Shown: in pieces, positions 40,359 to 51,489 of the stretch
Position numbering within the stretch: position 1 is the first letter of the stretch
Layout: every line of letters starts with the position of its first letter
Assembly (NCBI GenBank): GCA_030522415.1
Contig: CM060107.1
Coordinates: 22,294,071-22,358,070 of the forward strand
Direction of reading: 5' to 3'
DNA from: Channallabes apus
Lineage: Eukaryota > Chordata > Actinopteri > Siluriformes > Clariidae
DNA length: 64,000 nt
Program-made: the position numbers and the translations under genes
Notes under the pieces: generated by a model
What the model saw: the letters and a program-made list of their open reading frames with translations, nothing else
What the model was told of the DNA's origin: nothing
Databases searched by the model: none

Positions 40359-41080
40359 TATTTAACAGTTAACATTAATTTAACTTAATCATAAAAACTG
40401 CTCAGCTGGCTAGTGATTCATTAGTAACAGTAAAAAAAATGTTGCCAATCTTGTAGAAGACTGAAAATAGGGTGCAGTTTAAATGACCACTTTGCTTGTG
40501 TATTAGTGTAATGATTAAATATTTTTATCCTGTGGTCTCTTCTAGGATGATGCCACCACCATCCACAGGGGATGAGGGCTTTTGGAAAGAATAGGAATGC
40601 TATAGAGTAAATAATCACCTTCTCAGTCACCAGATCTAGACATCTATTGGACATTTGGAACTGATGTGATAGAATGTGCCCTCCAGAATGTGCCCTTCTC
40701 GTTCAGAAGAATGATGTTCATCCTCCCAGTACCATTCCAGACTTATAGAAACTTTGACCTGATATTTATCTAGATATGTTAAACAATTTGGAAGATGCCA
40801 TGTTTGGTGGCACACCACCCTATTTAATGGTCAGCAAAATATAGCAACAGATATTATTATTAAGTTAATTAAATACCCCTTATTACTGGAGTGTATATTA
40901 GTTCCATTCAAATGCATTAAACCATGTGGTGGTTTTCATAACTTGTACCACATCTTTTAGTTGTTCTTTGCTTTTTCCCTTCAGCTTCCTCATCAGGAGG
41001 TAAAATGCATGCTCACTTTGGTTAAGGTCTGGTGACTGACTTGGACAGTCTAAAACATAAAAAATGTTTCTCCTGATAAA
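40359..41080. other. Intergenic, probably old transposon debris
   Basis: No gene seen. The 40880-41060 stretch (containing AAAATGCATGCTCACTTTGG and GGTCTGGTGACTGACTTGG) resembles dispersed fish transposon sequence. The family was not resolved. Confidence 0.4.
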
Positions 41081-41491
41081 CTGCAGGTGCTCTGGTTACC
41101 TCCCAGGGTCCAAAGACATTCACTCACACACTCATCGTCTACACCGCTTTATCCTGTATTTAAGGTTGCAGGTGCCTGGAGCCTATCCCAGGAGTCTTAG
41201 GGCACGAGGGGGAGTACACCCTGAAAAGGGTGCCAATCCATCGCAGGGGACAAACTATGGGCAATTTTGGAACGCCATTTAGCCTAATCTGCATGTCCTT
41301 GAACTTTGGGAGGAAACCCACCAAGCACGGGGGAGAACATGCAAACGCCATGGACACAGAGACGGGAATCGAACCTGGTTGGGAATCAAACTCGGACCCT
41401 CGAGGTGCAAGGCGACAGTGCTAACCACTACACCCGCATGCCGCCTGCACAAAGACATTCAGATTAGGTTAATTCATTGTTCCTAAATTCC
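41081..41491 (+). repeat. Older SINE A copy interrupted by a younger one
   Basis: SINE A body sequence (GGTGCTCTGGTTACCTCCC) ends at AAAGACATTCA (41112-41122). It resumes after the insert with the same 11 bases (41451-41461) and continues as GATTAGGTTAATTC. The host fragment is 5'- and 3'-incomplete. Confidence 0.75.
41123..41450 (-). repeat. tRNA-derived SINE, family A, nested
   Basis: A complete minus-strand copy of 328 bp, from a CACTCACACACTC tail to a GGCGGCATGCGGGTGTAGTG head. The 11-bp target duplication AAAGACATTCA lies on both sides. It is inserted within an older copy of its own family. Confidence 0.85.
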
Positions 41492-41494
41492 CCG

Positions 41495-41855
41495 TGCGGC
41501 GTGGTGGTGTAGTGGTTAGCACTGTCGCCTTGCACCTCCAGGGTCTGGGTTCGATTCCCCGGCCAGGCTCGATTCCCGTCTCTGTGTGCATGGAGTTTGC
41601 ATGTTCTCCCCGTGCTTGGTGGGTTTCCTCCGGGTACTCCGGTTTCCTCCCACAGTCCAAAAGACATGCAGGTTAGGCTAATTGGCATTCCTAAATCGCC
41701 CGTAGTGTGAATGAGCGTGAGTGTGTATATATGCCTTGTGATGGATTAGCACCCTGTCTAGGGTGTATCCCGCCTTGTGCCCTAAGTCTCCTGGGATAGG
41801 ATCCAGGCCACTGTGTACAGGATAAAGCGGTATAGAAGATGAGTGAGTGAGATGA
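41495..41855 (+). repeat. tRNA-derived SINE, family A, full length
   Basis: The tRNA-like head is well preserved (GGTGGTGTAGTGGTTAGCAC, and the B box GGTTCGATTCC), followed by the full body and an AGATGAGTGAGTGAGA tail. With the nested copy 45 bp upstream it forms an inverted pair of about 330 bp arms. Confidence 0.9.
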
Positions 41856-42004
41856 TGCATCATGTGCTTTAAATAGTAACAGTGTAATTAGTTATTAATA
41901 TAGGTTTTATCAAGGACACGTTAACTACGTTTAAAATGTTTATGTACATATTTGAAAATATTTATATACTTAATAATATACAGACATCTTATTTTTTGAA
42001 ACAC

Positions 42005-42264
42005 GTATTTTTCTCGTTCTTTTCACCAGCGTCTCGTTTTCATCAGCGTGTGTCGGATGAACTTGTACAGGTGACCTGGAAACGATTTTTCCCCAAGTCG
42101 AGTCGGGTGAAGACAGGGCGGACATTTTTAACTTTATGTTCGCAGTTTCGTTTGCAGTAGTAGATAAAGCAAAGGCGTTATAAAATACACACGACGAAGT
42201 CAGAAAGCGCGTGTAGATGTTTAGAAACCTAAGCTTTGGCTCGCTGTAACGTTTCAGCTCGAGC
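42005..42264 (+). promoter_or_regulatory. CpG-rich promoter region of the ferritin-like gene
   Basis: CpG density rises sharply here (CGTCTCG, GTCGAGTCGGGTG, GAAAGCGCG) against the AT-rich surroundings and stays high through exon 1. No TATA box is obvious. No CAGTGN-loop iron-responsive element was seen in the 260 bases before the ATG. The transcription start cannot be placed. Confidence 0.5.
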
Positions 42265-45200
42265 ATGTCGGAACCAGCCGGGAAGAGAGTGAAAAGCAGT
42301 GTACCCGCGTGTAGAGCACACCGCGCACTGCTGCCAAGTCACGCCAAGCAGAATTTCCCTGTGCTCGTTGAGGAAGCTTTATGTGGGGTTTCAACTTCAA
42401 TGATGGGGTTTGGTTACCGACTCGAAGCGCTGGTAAGTGTCTAATCCAGTAGCTACAGAGTAAACACACACACACACACACACACACAATGTTGCGCAAC
42501 AGAAATCTAAAACCAGCCTGATGCTTTACACAGATATGGTTCTGCTTGTGTAGGCTAGTTCTTTTATTTTCATTAAAATATATATTCTTTTCTGTTATTA
42601 ACGTGGGCCATAAAGTCCCCAAATTTTTTTATTTTTTTTATTTTATTTTATATATACATCATGTGGAAACAAGTTTTTATCTTGTGGAAACAAGAAGTTA
42701 TTATCTTGTGTGTACACAGCTCACCATTTAATCACAAAGAAAATGAACTGTTAAAAATATGAAGGCCTGCTTCAATGCTCTGGATATGCTTTGGAAATCA
42801 ACAATGTTGTCATGTAAGTTCTACTTACTCCCACAAAAGCCTAGTGTGGTGTTAAACTTGTCTGCAGAAGTTCATTCATTCATTCATTTTCTGTACCGCT
42901 TTATCCTTATATACAGGGTCGCGGGGGCCTGGAGCCTATCCCAGGAAACTTAGGGCACAAGGCGGGGTACACCCTGGACAGGGTGCCAATCCATCGCAGG
43001 GCACACACACATACTCACATACACACACTCATTCACACACTACGGGCAATTTGGAATGTCAATTAGCCTAACCTACATGTCTTTGGATTGTGGGAGGAAA
43101 CCGGAGTACCCGGAGGAAACCCACCAAGCACGGGGAGAACATGCAAACTCCATGCACACAGAGACGGGAATCGAGCCTGGCCGGGGAATCGAACCCGGAC
43201 CCTGGCGGTGCAAGGCGACAGTGCTAACCACTACACCACCGTGCCGCCTTTCTGCAGAAGTTAATAACTTATTACACGAGATAATACACAAAAAATCAGA
43301 CAAATACACAAAAAAAATCACCCCTTGACAAGATACACAAATTACACTTTACATGCTTAATGCACTTTACACAAAGACACATATTGCACAACAATTCACG
43401 CATTTTGCACAAAAAGTTACATTTATTGCACTTTTACCCATATTGCATAGAGAGTGACGCATATTGCAAAATAACTGTACCGGAAATTTCACTGTGCATT
43501 TGATGATTGTACTGCTCAAGGGTAAATATTGTTCTTCTATTCGTATATCTATTCGTTCTAGTTTTTGATTGTTCTGTACCGTCTCACTGACAGTAAACCT
43601 CAGTTAGTTTAACAATCTCTTTTGCAAGGTTTTATTCTTTATTACAATCTGTCTTACTGTCAGGTCAGGTTTGTAGTTAAGAAAAAAAGGTATAGTTGTT
43701 TTTAAACTATAGGTCCCCAAACAATTCACCCGTGAAGAGGGTTCCCTTGGCTAAATTATTTAGGTATGCACAATAATATTTGCCTATTTATTAGATCCAT
43801 AATTCCTTCTCATTCTGAGCTTTTGAACAGAACATGACAGAGCTGTAACAGAGCTCCTAATGTTCAAGTGGATATTATTTATTGATATATAGACTGATTG
43901 ATTGGTGATTGATTGACATAGTGCGTTCTATAAGTTGAAGAATATTTTAATTGTATTTTTAAAAGAATGTAGAAATTTTGTCACCCACCCTCAGGTTATC
44001 CCCCCCCCCCACACACACACAAACACTACCACCAACACCACTTTGAAAACCACTAGTCTTAAGCACAATAGCTGTTGAAGCAAAGTGTATTAAAACAGAT
44101 GTGGGCACAAACAGAAGGTATGGGATTCTGTGGGCTCATATTAGGGCAGGTGAGTTTCTGTTTTTCTACTTTTGGACAAGAAATTAAGTCTTCAGCCTCC
44201 ATAACATTATCCACAGGCATTATCTTTATTACTCATGAATTCACTATTATATATATTGTTATTCATTGCTGCTGTTCATTAGTTCTTGTATATTGAGATC
44301 AATCTGCTTGAACTTAATATATAACTATTGCAATTAGGTTCTGCATAATTAGTAGAAAAGTCATAAAATAGTAAACATTAATTTGCTTGCAATTAATTTG
44401 TGGGATAAGGCATATACATGTTATAGCAGAATTGAGTTAGGCTCTTACTCTGTGACATACAGTAACAGTGGCAGTTTTGGGAATTAATCTTATAACCATC
44501 TATTAGAACAGAACAGATTGAAAACCACTCAACTAACTTTAATAATGTAAAGTTTTTTTGGGGGGGCGTTTAAGGGCATAACTGTATTTGTGCATGTTGT
44601 GTGTTTTAGGCTAAGATCTTTGAGCAGGCTGATCTGCCCTTGTCTCGAGTGGCTGCTTTTTTCCATCAGGAGTCTACGAGGGAGCAAGCGCAGGCCGAGG
44701 CCATGCTAAAGTACCTGTCTGAGCGTGGGGGACAATACTGCAGCAAAGTCATTCAGGTAGCATCACCATATCTCCATCAGCTGACTTAAGTCCTGTTCTG
44801 CATTGCATTATGATGTTGCCCACTTGCTTTTCTAAAATAATAGAGGTGCAGTTTGAAATTCCTCTGGCTCAGATTGTAGGGGAGAGAATTTTTCATAGAT
44901 ATCTTGTGCTATTTTAGTGCCTGCCAAAACGATATCCTCATCGTATTACCCACGGCATCCATGTCTCCCTATATACCTTTAAAATCTTGTTTTTTTAGAG
45001 GGGATCTTGGCAGGCGAGGGCAGTGGTTTAGGGGGAAGGGGTCAGAGAGAGAGGGCTAAAACCCCTATGGGCTTTGCGGGGATCTCTTCTCTAATGCCTG
45101 TCAGGGTATACGTTTCCCCTGAGTTCCGGAAAATTGGGGAGATTAATGTGGAAGCGGAAGGACAGTGCATTAATTGTAGTTCCAGATGTACACTGTGGCA

Positions 45201-46063
45201 CTGGTTCTGCTGCCACTTTAGCCCAGTACTTCTTTTTTTTTCAACCTTTTTTGTTCAACCTCCTCCTCTTCCCTAGTTTTTATGACTCATGTAAAATTGA
45301 TCCGGAGCGAGGCTGGTGAGGGTCCATCAGCAGCAATTTGGAACACCTTGTTATCCGCTGATGCATGGAGACTAAGGCATGTGCATGTTTAAATGTGGCC
45401 AAGTGAATCGTTTAATTGTAAATATTACAATACCCCTGAAAACTATCTATGTCTAGAAGTTAAACTGCTCTTTTAGGAATATCTGAAATAGTTTTCACTC
45501 ACTGTCTTCAAAATAGTTATATTAAAGGTCACTATACTTTTTGTTTCAGCTTTGACATTTTTAATTAAAAATACCATACTGATTGTAGCATGCACATTTT
45601 ATTTAACTGTAGATTAAAATGTAACAAACCACCTGTAAAAACACCTAAACAGGTTAACAAGAACTTTCCATCGTTTGTTATTTATGATATTTACAGTTAT
45701 GCCATTATGATGTGCAAATAATTTGTATTTGTGTGTCTGTGCGTGTGCACACATACTGTACAATTGCAGAGGCCTGGCACTGAGCAGGTGTGTGCGTTGC
45801 TTCCTGCTCTAGAGGTCCTTTTGGGCCAGTGGAAGGAGGAGATGGCCATTATGGTGGAACTATGTCAACTGGCTTGTGAGCATGAAGACCCTCATACTGC
45901 CAACACAGTCAAAAGACGCTTCCTCAACCCCCTTATCCCAAAGGTCAAGCTTCTGGGTGACTTATTGACAAATGCTCATAGAGTGGGATGTACCACTGAC
46001 AGCACTGGAGGATTTGGAGAATATCTTATTGACCAGCTTTACAAGGAACTGAGCAGTGTTTGA
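42265..46063 (+). CDS. Divergent ferritin-like protein, three exons, 202 aa
   Basis: Exons are 42265-42432, 44610-44756 and 45770-46063, with consensus GT-AG sites and in-phase joins. Ferritins form 24-subunit cages that oxidise and store iron. The family is shown by QNF at residues 29-31, SERGGQY at 94-99, EDPH at 144-147, LLGDLLTNAHRVG at 166-178 and GFGEYL at 186-191. The introns fall where ferritin heavy-chain introns 1 and 2 fall, and exon 2 is 147 nt as in that gene; the usual third intron is absent. Aligned by eye, ferroxidase residues E27, Y34, E61, H65, E107 and Q141 become M46, L53, R80, Q84, W126 and L160, and only E62 (E81) stays. Channel residues D131 and E134 become N150 and K153. 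The basic N-terminal extension of about 25 residues is unusual. The protein is probably not a ferroxidase. Gene structure is well supported; function is unknown. Confidence 0.85.
42464..42488. repeat. (CA)n microsatellite in intron 1 of the ferritin-like gene
   Basis: About 12 CA units, 31 bp after the exon 1 donor. Confidence 0.9.
42873..43250 (-). repeat. tRNA-derived SINE, family A, in intron 1
   Basis: A full-length minus-strand copy with the intact 12-bp target duplication TCTGCAGAAGTT (42861-42872 and 43251-43262). The head has GGTGGTGTAGTGGTTAGCAC and the tail is (GAAT)n. The clean duplication and intact boxes mark a comparatively recent insertion. Confidence 0.93.
44137..44280 (+). 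repeat. 144-bp duplicate, left copy
   Basis: This segment of intron 1 recurs in inverted orientation at 49885-50028 with three mismatches and no gap. It is not a known coding exon of the host gene: it is followed by stops, and the gene's exons join without it. Confidence 0.9.
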
Positions 46064-46096
46064 ACTTCCTCTTAATAATAAGACTCTTACTTATGC

Positions 46097-46102
46097 AATA
46101 AA
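46097..46102 (+). other. Polyadenylation signal of the ferritin-like gene
   Basis: AATAAA lies 34 bp after the stop codon, giving a very short 3' UTR that ends before the Tc1 element. Confidence 0.7.
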
Positions 46103-46290
46103 AATCTGACCAGCAGTATTAAATAGAAATGGCTTCAATTCTAGCTCATAGCATTGAACAGTATTGTCGCTTTTTTTTTTATTAAATAAAAGTGGGTGTG
46201 TTACATAATATACAATATATTTTGTATAACAAAACTAGATTTTTTTTATTATGACCATATAATGTAGTATATATATATATAATTTTGGTA

Positions 46291-47843
46291 CAAACCGGAT
46301 TCCAAAAAAGTTGGGACACTAAACAAATTGTGAATAAAAACTGAATGCAATGAGGTGGAGATGGCAAATGTCAATATTTTATTCAGAATAGAACATAGAT
46401 GACAGATCAAAAGTTTAATCTGAGAAAATTTATAATTTTAAAGGAAAAATATGTTGATTACAAATTTCACGGTGTCAACAAATCCCAAAAAAGTTGGGAC
46501 AAGTAGCAATAAGAGGCTGGAAAAAGTACATTTGAGCATAACGAAGAGCTGGAAGACCAATTAACAGTAATTAGGTTAATTGGCAACATGATTGGGTATA
46601 AAAAGAGCTTCTCAGAGTGGCAGTGTCTCTCAGAAGCCAAGATGGGTAGAGGATCACCAATTCCCACAATGTTGCGCAGAAAGATAGTGGAGCAATATCA
46701 GAAAGGTGTTACCCAGCGAAAAATTGCAAAGACTTTGCAGTTATCATCATCAACTATGCATAATATCATCCGAAGATTCAGAGAATCTGGAACAATCTCT
46801 GTGAGTAAGGGTCAAGGGCGTAAAACCATACTGGATGCCCGTGATCTCCGGGCCCTTAAACGACACTGCACCACAAACAGGAATGCTACTGTAAAGGAAA
46901 TCACAGAATGGGCTCAGGAACACAATCCACCGTGCCATCCGCCGTTGCCAGATGAAACTCTACAGTGCAAAGAAGAAGCCATTTCTAAGCAAGACCCTCA
47001 AGCACAGGCGTTTTCATTGTGCCAGGGATCATTTAAAATGGAGTGTGGCATAATGGAAGACTGTTCTGTGGTCAGACGAGTCACGATTCGAAGTTCTTGT
47101 TGGAAATGTGGGACGCCATGTCATCCGGACCAAAGAGGACAAGGACAACCCAAGTTGTATCAACGCTCAGTTCAGAAGCCTGCATCTCTGATGGTATGGG
47201 GTTGCATGAGTGCGTGTGGCATGGGCTGCTTGCATGTCTGGAAAGGCACCATCAATGCAGAAAAATATATTCAGGTTCTAGAACAACATCTATTCATCTC
47301 TTTCAGGGAAGACCCTGCATTTTTCAACAAGATAATGCCAGACCACATTCTGCATCAATCACAGCATCATGGCTGCGTAGGAGAAGGATCCGGGTATTTA
47401 AATGGCCAGTCTGCAGTCCAGATCTTTCCCCTATAGAGAACATTTGGCGCATCATAAAGAGGAAGGTGCGACAAAGAAGGCCCAAGACGATTGAACAGTT
47501 AGAGACCTGTATTAGACAAGAAGGGGAGAGCATTCCTATTTCTAAACTTGAGAAACTGGTCTCCTCGGTCCCCAGACGTCTGTTGAGTGTTGTAAGAAGA
47601 AGGGGAGATGCCACACAGTGGTGAAAATGGCCTTGTCCCAACTTTTTTGGGATTTGTTGACACCATGACATTTTGATTCACCATATTTTTCCCTTAAAAT
47701 GATACATTTTCTCAGTTTAAACTTTTGTTCCGTGATTTATGTTCTATTCTGAATAAAATATTGACATTTGCCATCTCCACATCATTGCATTCAGTTTTTA
47801 TTCACAATTTGTTTAGTGTCCCAACTTTTAGGAATCCGGTTTG
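46291..47843 (+). mobile_element. Tc1/mariner element, third family
   Basis: The 1.55-kb element is flanked by TA. Ends are CAAACCGGATTCC and its complement. The inverted repeats are about 210 bp, and each carries an outer and an inner copy of the AAAAAAGTTGGGAC motif (inner copies end at 46500 and begin at 47635). It sits about 230 bp downstream of the ferritin-like stop codon in the same orientation. Confidence 0.95.
46642..47624 (+). pseudogene. Frameshifted Tc1 transposase
   Basis: The ATG at 46642 begins an ordinary Tc1 DNA-binding region (PTMLRRKIVEQYQKG, then QLSSSTMHNIIRRFRES). Near 46920 the frame is lost. The first catalytic Asp (LWSDESRFE-like) lies in a second frame around 47070. 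The glycine-box equivalent, SLMVWGCMSA, is back in the first frame. The second Asp and the Glu (FQQDNARPHS, SPDLSPIENIW) are in a third frame up to the stop at 47624. At least three frame changes are needed, so the copy is dead. Confidence 0.9.
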
Positions 47844-47845
47844 TA

Positions 47846-48649
47846 TAATGTAAGCGTTATATGAATTTAATTATCTTGCTCTTTGTACAGTACCACTGTT
47901 TGAAAACTTTCCCCTATAATGTACATTATCTTTACTTTTTAGCATTAATACCCTTATATTAAATTGTTGCTCTGTTAATCTTGTGTTCATGTTTTACTTA
48001 TTATTTTGCTGTGTATTCAAAGAATACTGTGTGCACACATGCACACGCTCTCACACATTTCATAGGGGAGAGCTGCCGGACAGGTAAAATTTGGCCGTGA
48101 CTAAATTACGAAGAAAATCAAAGTAAAAAACATCTGAATAAATAAACAGTGTGAGCTCTGTAAGTTTAATCGTGGCAAGATCGTGCCAGAAGGACTGGTT
48201 AAGCATTTTATAACCTGTGGAATTTCCTGCAAATTTCATACACAATGGTCTCTGGAGTTTACACATCATGTGTGAGGAAGGTGCTGAAACAGCTTGCTAA
48301 TAAGAGAGATCAGAGGAGAATAAAAACGACTAGTAACTTTAAAAAAAATATCAATCTTTACAACTGTGGTGAGCAGAGTGCACCACACATCAAACCTAAG
48401 GTAATATATGTTTATATATGAGTGTATATGTGTATATACAGTACGCATATGGATCAGACTTGTTTGTTAAGCACATCACAAAGATATTCATTCAAATTGA
48501 GATCTGGGAAGTTTAAAGGCTAAAATCAATACCTTTGTCAAGTTCTTCATCATGCTGTGTTATCATATAAAATAAAATAAAAAATACATTTATGTTTGTG
48601 GCTATAAAGTGACAAAATGTGGCAACGTTCAAGGTCTATGAATACTTTT
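47846..48649. other. Transposon-derived fragments
   Basis: No gene seen. The block at about 48240-48400 (AAGGTGCTGAAACAGCTTGC, CTTTACAACTGTGGTGAGCA) resembles a dispersed fish repeat. The block from 48485 to 48662 ends TGAATACTTTTGTAAGGTAT, like a transposon terminus. Confidence 0.45.
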
Positions 48650-49730
48650 GTAAGGTATTGTATACTCCCAGAGTTTGGACATTCCTGCTCCTTCTGTTTT
48701 TTTTTCCTTTTCTTTTTTTCCAACAGTGTTTTCATTTTTTGATTGTCCAAAGTACATTTAGCTTTGATCACAGCTTGGAATATTCGTGGCATTCTCTCAT
48801 CAGATTCATGAGGTAGTCACCTGGAATAGTTTTCAATTCACAGGTGTGCCTTGTCAAGTGTTAATTTGTGACATTTCTTGCCTTCCTAATGTCCTTTAGA
48901 GCATCTGTTTCCTTGTCCAGAGGTAGGGATGGGTACAAAGTCAATAGTCCTATTAGCGCTGAAACAGCTTGCTATAAATCCATATTATGGGAAGAAACGC
49001 TCAGTGGTGTAAAGAGAAAAGACAGTCCAGGATTACTTTAAGAAATGGCCAGTCAATCCGAAATCTCAAGAACTTTGAATGCATCACCAAGTGCAGTTGC
49101 CACAACCATCAAACACTATGATGATACTGGCTCTTGTGAGGACTGTCCCAAGAAAGGAACACCAAGAGCTACCTCAGAGTACTTCTCAGAGCAGTAGAAA
49201 TATTTCAACATTCACTGTTCAGAGGCGACTGCATGTGTCAGGCATTCATGGTCGAATATTGGAAAAGAAACCATTATAGTACTTTAGAATGAAACCAAGC
49301 AGAAAAATTTTTCTTGGCACAATGAATTAAAGTAATGGACATTAGATCAGTCTAAAACTGTCCTTTGGTCTGTTGAGTCCAAATTTGAGATTTTTATTTC
49401 TAACCGCCATGTCTTTCTTAGATGTAGACAGGGTGAACAGACAGTTCCTGAATGTTTGGTTCCCACTGTGAAGCATGGAGGAGATGTGATGGTGTGGGGG
49501 GGGGGGGTGTATTGCTGGTGATACTGTAGGTGACTTCAAAATTGAGTGCACACTTAACCGGCATTACTAACACAGCGTTTCGTGGTGACATGCTATCCCA
49601 TCTGGCTTGCACTTAGTGGGACCATCATTGTTTTCCAACAGGACAATGACTCCAAACACACCTCTAGACCAAAGAGTGAAGGAAAAGCAGCCAACAAGTG
49701 CTCTTGACTCTTGACAAACACCTAGGAACT
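48650..49730 (+). mobile_element. Degenerate Tc1/mariner remnant
   Basis: The left part has the terminal-repeat-like phrases CAGAGTTTGGACATTCC and GGTAGTCACCTGGAATAG. Inside, decayed transposase blocks include ACAACCATCAAACACTATGA (DNA-binding region), the first-Asp region around 49370, the GGxVMVWG-like box at about 49480 and QQDNDSKHTS at about 49636. A run of about 12 G breaks the frame near 49497. The 3' end is lost. Confidence 0.8.
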
Positions 49731-49884
49731 TCTTTTAGATTTTTTTAGTCAATTCAAAATTCAACAGATAGCTTATGAGTGTGCAATTAAATTCCACACG
49801 AATGTCGCGGGCACATCTATTATGTAATAATCTCCTTTGAATAGTTGATTTGTAAAGCCTTTTTAATGGTTCTAATTCGAGGCG

Positions 49885-50028
49885 AATGAACAGCAGCAAT
49901 GAATAACAATACATATAATAGTGAATTCATGAGTAATAAAGATAATGGCTGTGGATAATGTTATGGAGGCTGAAGACTTAATTTCTTGTCCAAAAGCAGA
50001 AAAACAGAAACTCACCTGCCCTAATATG
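49885..50028 (-). repeat. 144-bp duplicate, right copy (inverted)
   Basis: This is the reverse complement of 44137-44280, with 141 of 144 bases identical. It abuts a Tc1-derived fragment at 50030. Confidence 0.9.
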
Positions 50029-50029
50029 A

Positions 50030-50170
50030 TAAAAACATTCCAGGTTACTACTTCATGAGGCTGACAGAGAAAATGCCAAGAGTGCACAAAGTCTTCACGA
50101 GAGCCAGTTTCATCATCGTCCTTGATGGATTTTTGCAAATGCACTTGACAATATATATGTAAAACACACA
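50030..50170 (-). mobile_element. Tc1 fragment, inverted
   Basis: On the minus strand it reads GATGATGAAACTGGCTCTCG, then TGGCATTTTCTCTGTCAGCC and AGTAGTAACCTGGAATG. These are pieces of the same Tc1 family as 48650-49730, brought together by internal deletion. Confidence 0.65.
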
Positions 50171-50287
50171 CCCGTATTTTTTTTTATATACACATTCCTT
50201 GTGCCACCAGCAGCAGGTCCTTGGGAGGTTTAGGGTTGGGTGAAGGTACTGTATCTCTGTCAACTTGTGTGTTTAGCACATTCCATG

Positions 50288-50414
<127 letters not shown>

Positions 50415-50419
50415 TTAAT

Positions 50420-51480
50420 GCTTAATGTAGGTCACGAGATCATTTGAGTAATTGTTACTTCTTGGACGAAACAAGTCTCATATGGCTTTTTGGCACTTTT
50501 CTGCCCTCTGTTGGTGTAAGTATAATTCCGACTGTAGTTATTTCTGTGTGAAACTAAATAAAGTACATGATGGAAATAGATATGGACCAAATGAACTCAT
50601 GTCCCGTGTAAGAACATGCATTTATTTGGTTTGACTCATGAAATGTATTTGATTGTCCAGTGTGCAGGAGTAGGCCAGCTGATATCATGTTGGGTTTGGT
50701 ACCGATATGCCTAAAACAACAACAACAGCAACAACAACAAAGAAACGTTAAGAAATAATTTCAACAAGTAATAACACTTATTAAAATCGAAATCAATTTG
50801 ATAGAATATTTAATTAATTAAACCTATGAATCAAAAATTAACATTTTCATACTTCTAATGTAATGTGATTTGATTCTTCAGGATTTTCTACAATCGAATG
50901 TCTTATACAATTGAATGTCTTTAGGGTACATTTTTACTGATTTCTACAATTTGTTATAAAAGTCTGAGTCTCATACTTCCCGAATCAAATCCTCGTATCA
51001 AAGGCTATTAATTATTGCAATTAGGTAGCTATTAATATAACGTAGCGGTGTACTTAAGGTAAACCGCACAATTTATCGGATCACTATATATAATATTAGT
51101 GATGTTCAGATAAATATTTGGGAAATTGTTTGTATTCTTTCTTTCTCTTTTTTAAATGAATGTTTGTGTCCGGAAAGAAGCAATATATAGAATACTATAT
51201 TACAGAGATATCAATTTTGCTAGTGTTACAATAAATATATAAATATAGAGTCACTAATAACAGCAAATATTAACGTTTCGTTTTATTCTATGCATCTCTA
51301 GTCTAAGTGTTATCTGTCAAGTAATATAAAAAGTAAGCAATGTCTGTTAAATAATCTCTTAAAAATTCTAAAAGTCTCGTCTCTTGATTTTCGTGGTATT
51401 GACATAATTGACATGAATTATTCTGACTAAAGTTGAGACACTTTTTTTTTAAAGTTAGAAATTAATTTATGACAATCCTT
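50420..51480. other. AT-rich region upstream of myogenin
   Basis: No gene seen. It includes an (AAC)n run near 50718-50740 and the ATAAATATAG motif (51239-51248), which is the reverse complement of CTATATTTAT, a perfect MEF2-type site. That site lies about 570 bp before the myog start codon. Confidence 0.5.
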
Positions 51481-51489
51481 CATTGTTGT

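Noticed and set aside
42290..42310. CAGTGT as an iron-responsive element loop
   Set aside because: It lies inside the coding exon, and flanking bases do not form the required five-pair stem with a bulged C.
45007..45319. Open frames within intron 2 of the ferritin-like gene
   Set aside because: The ferritin exons join in phase without them, and the frames are low-complexity (Gly/Arg, then Phe/Leu from a T-rich tract).
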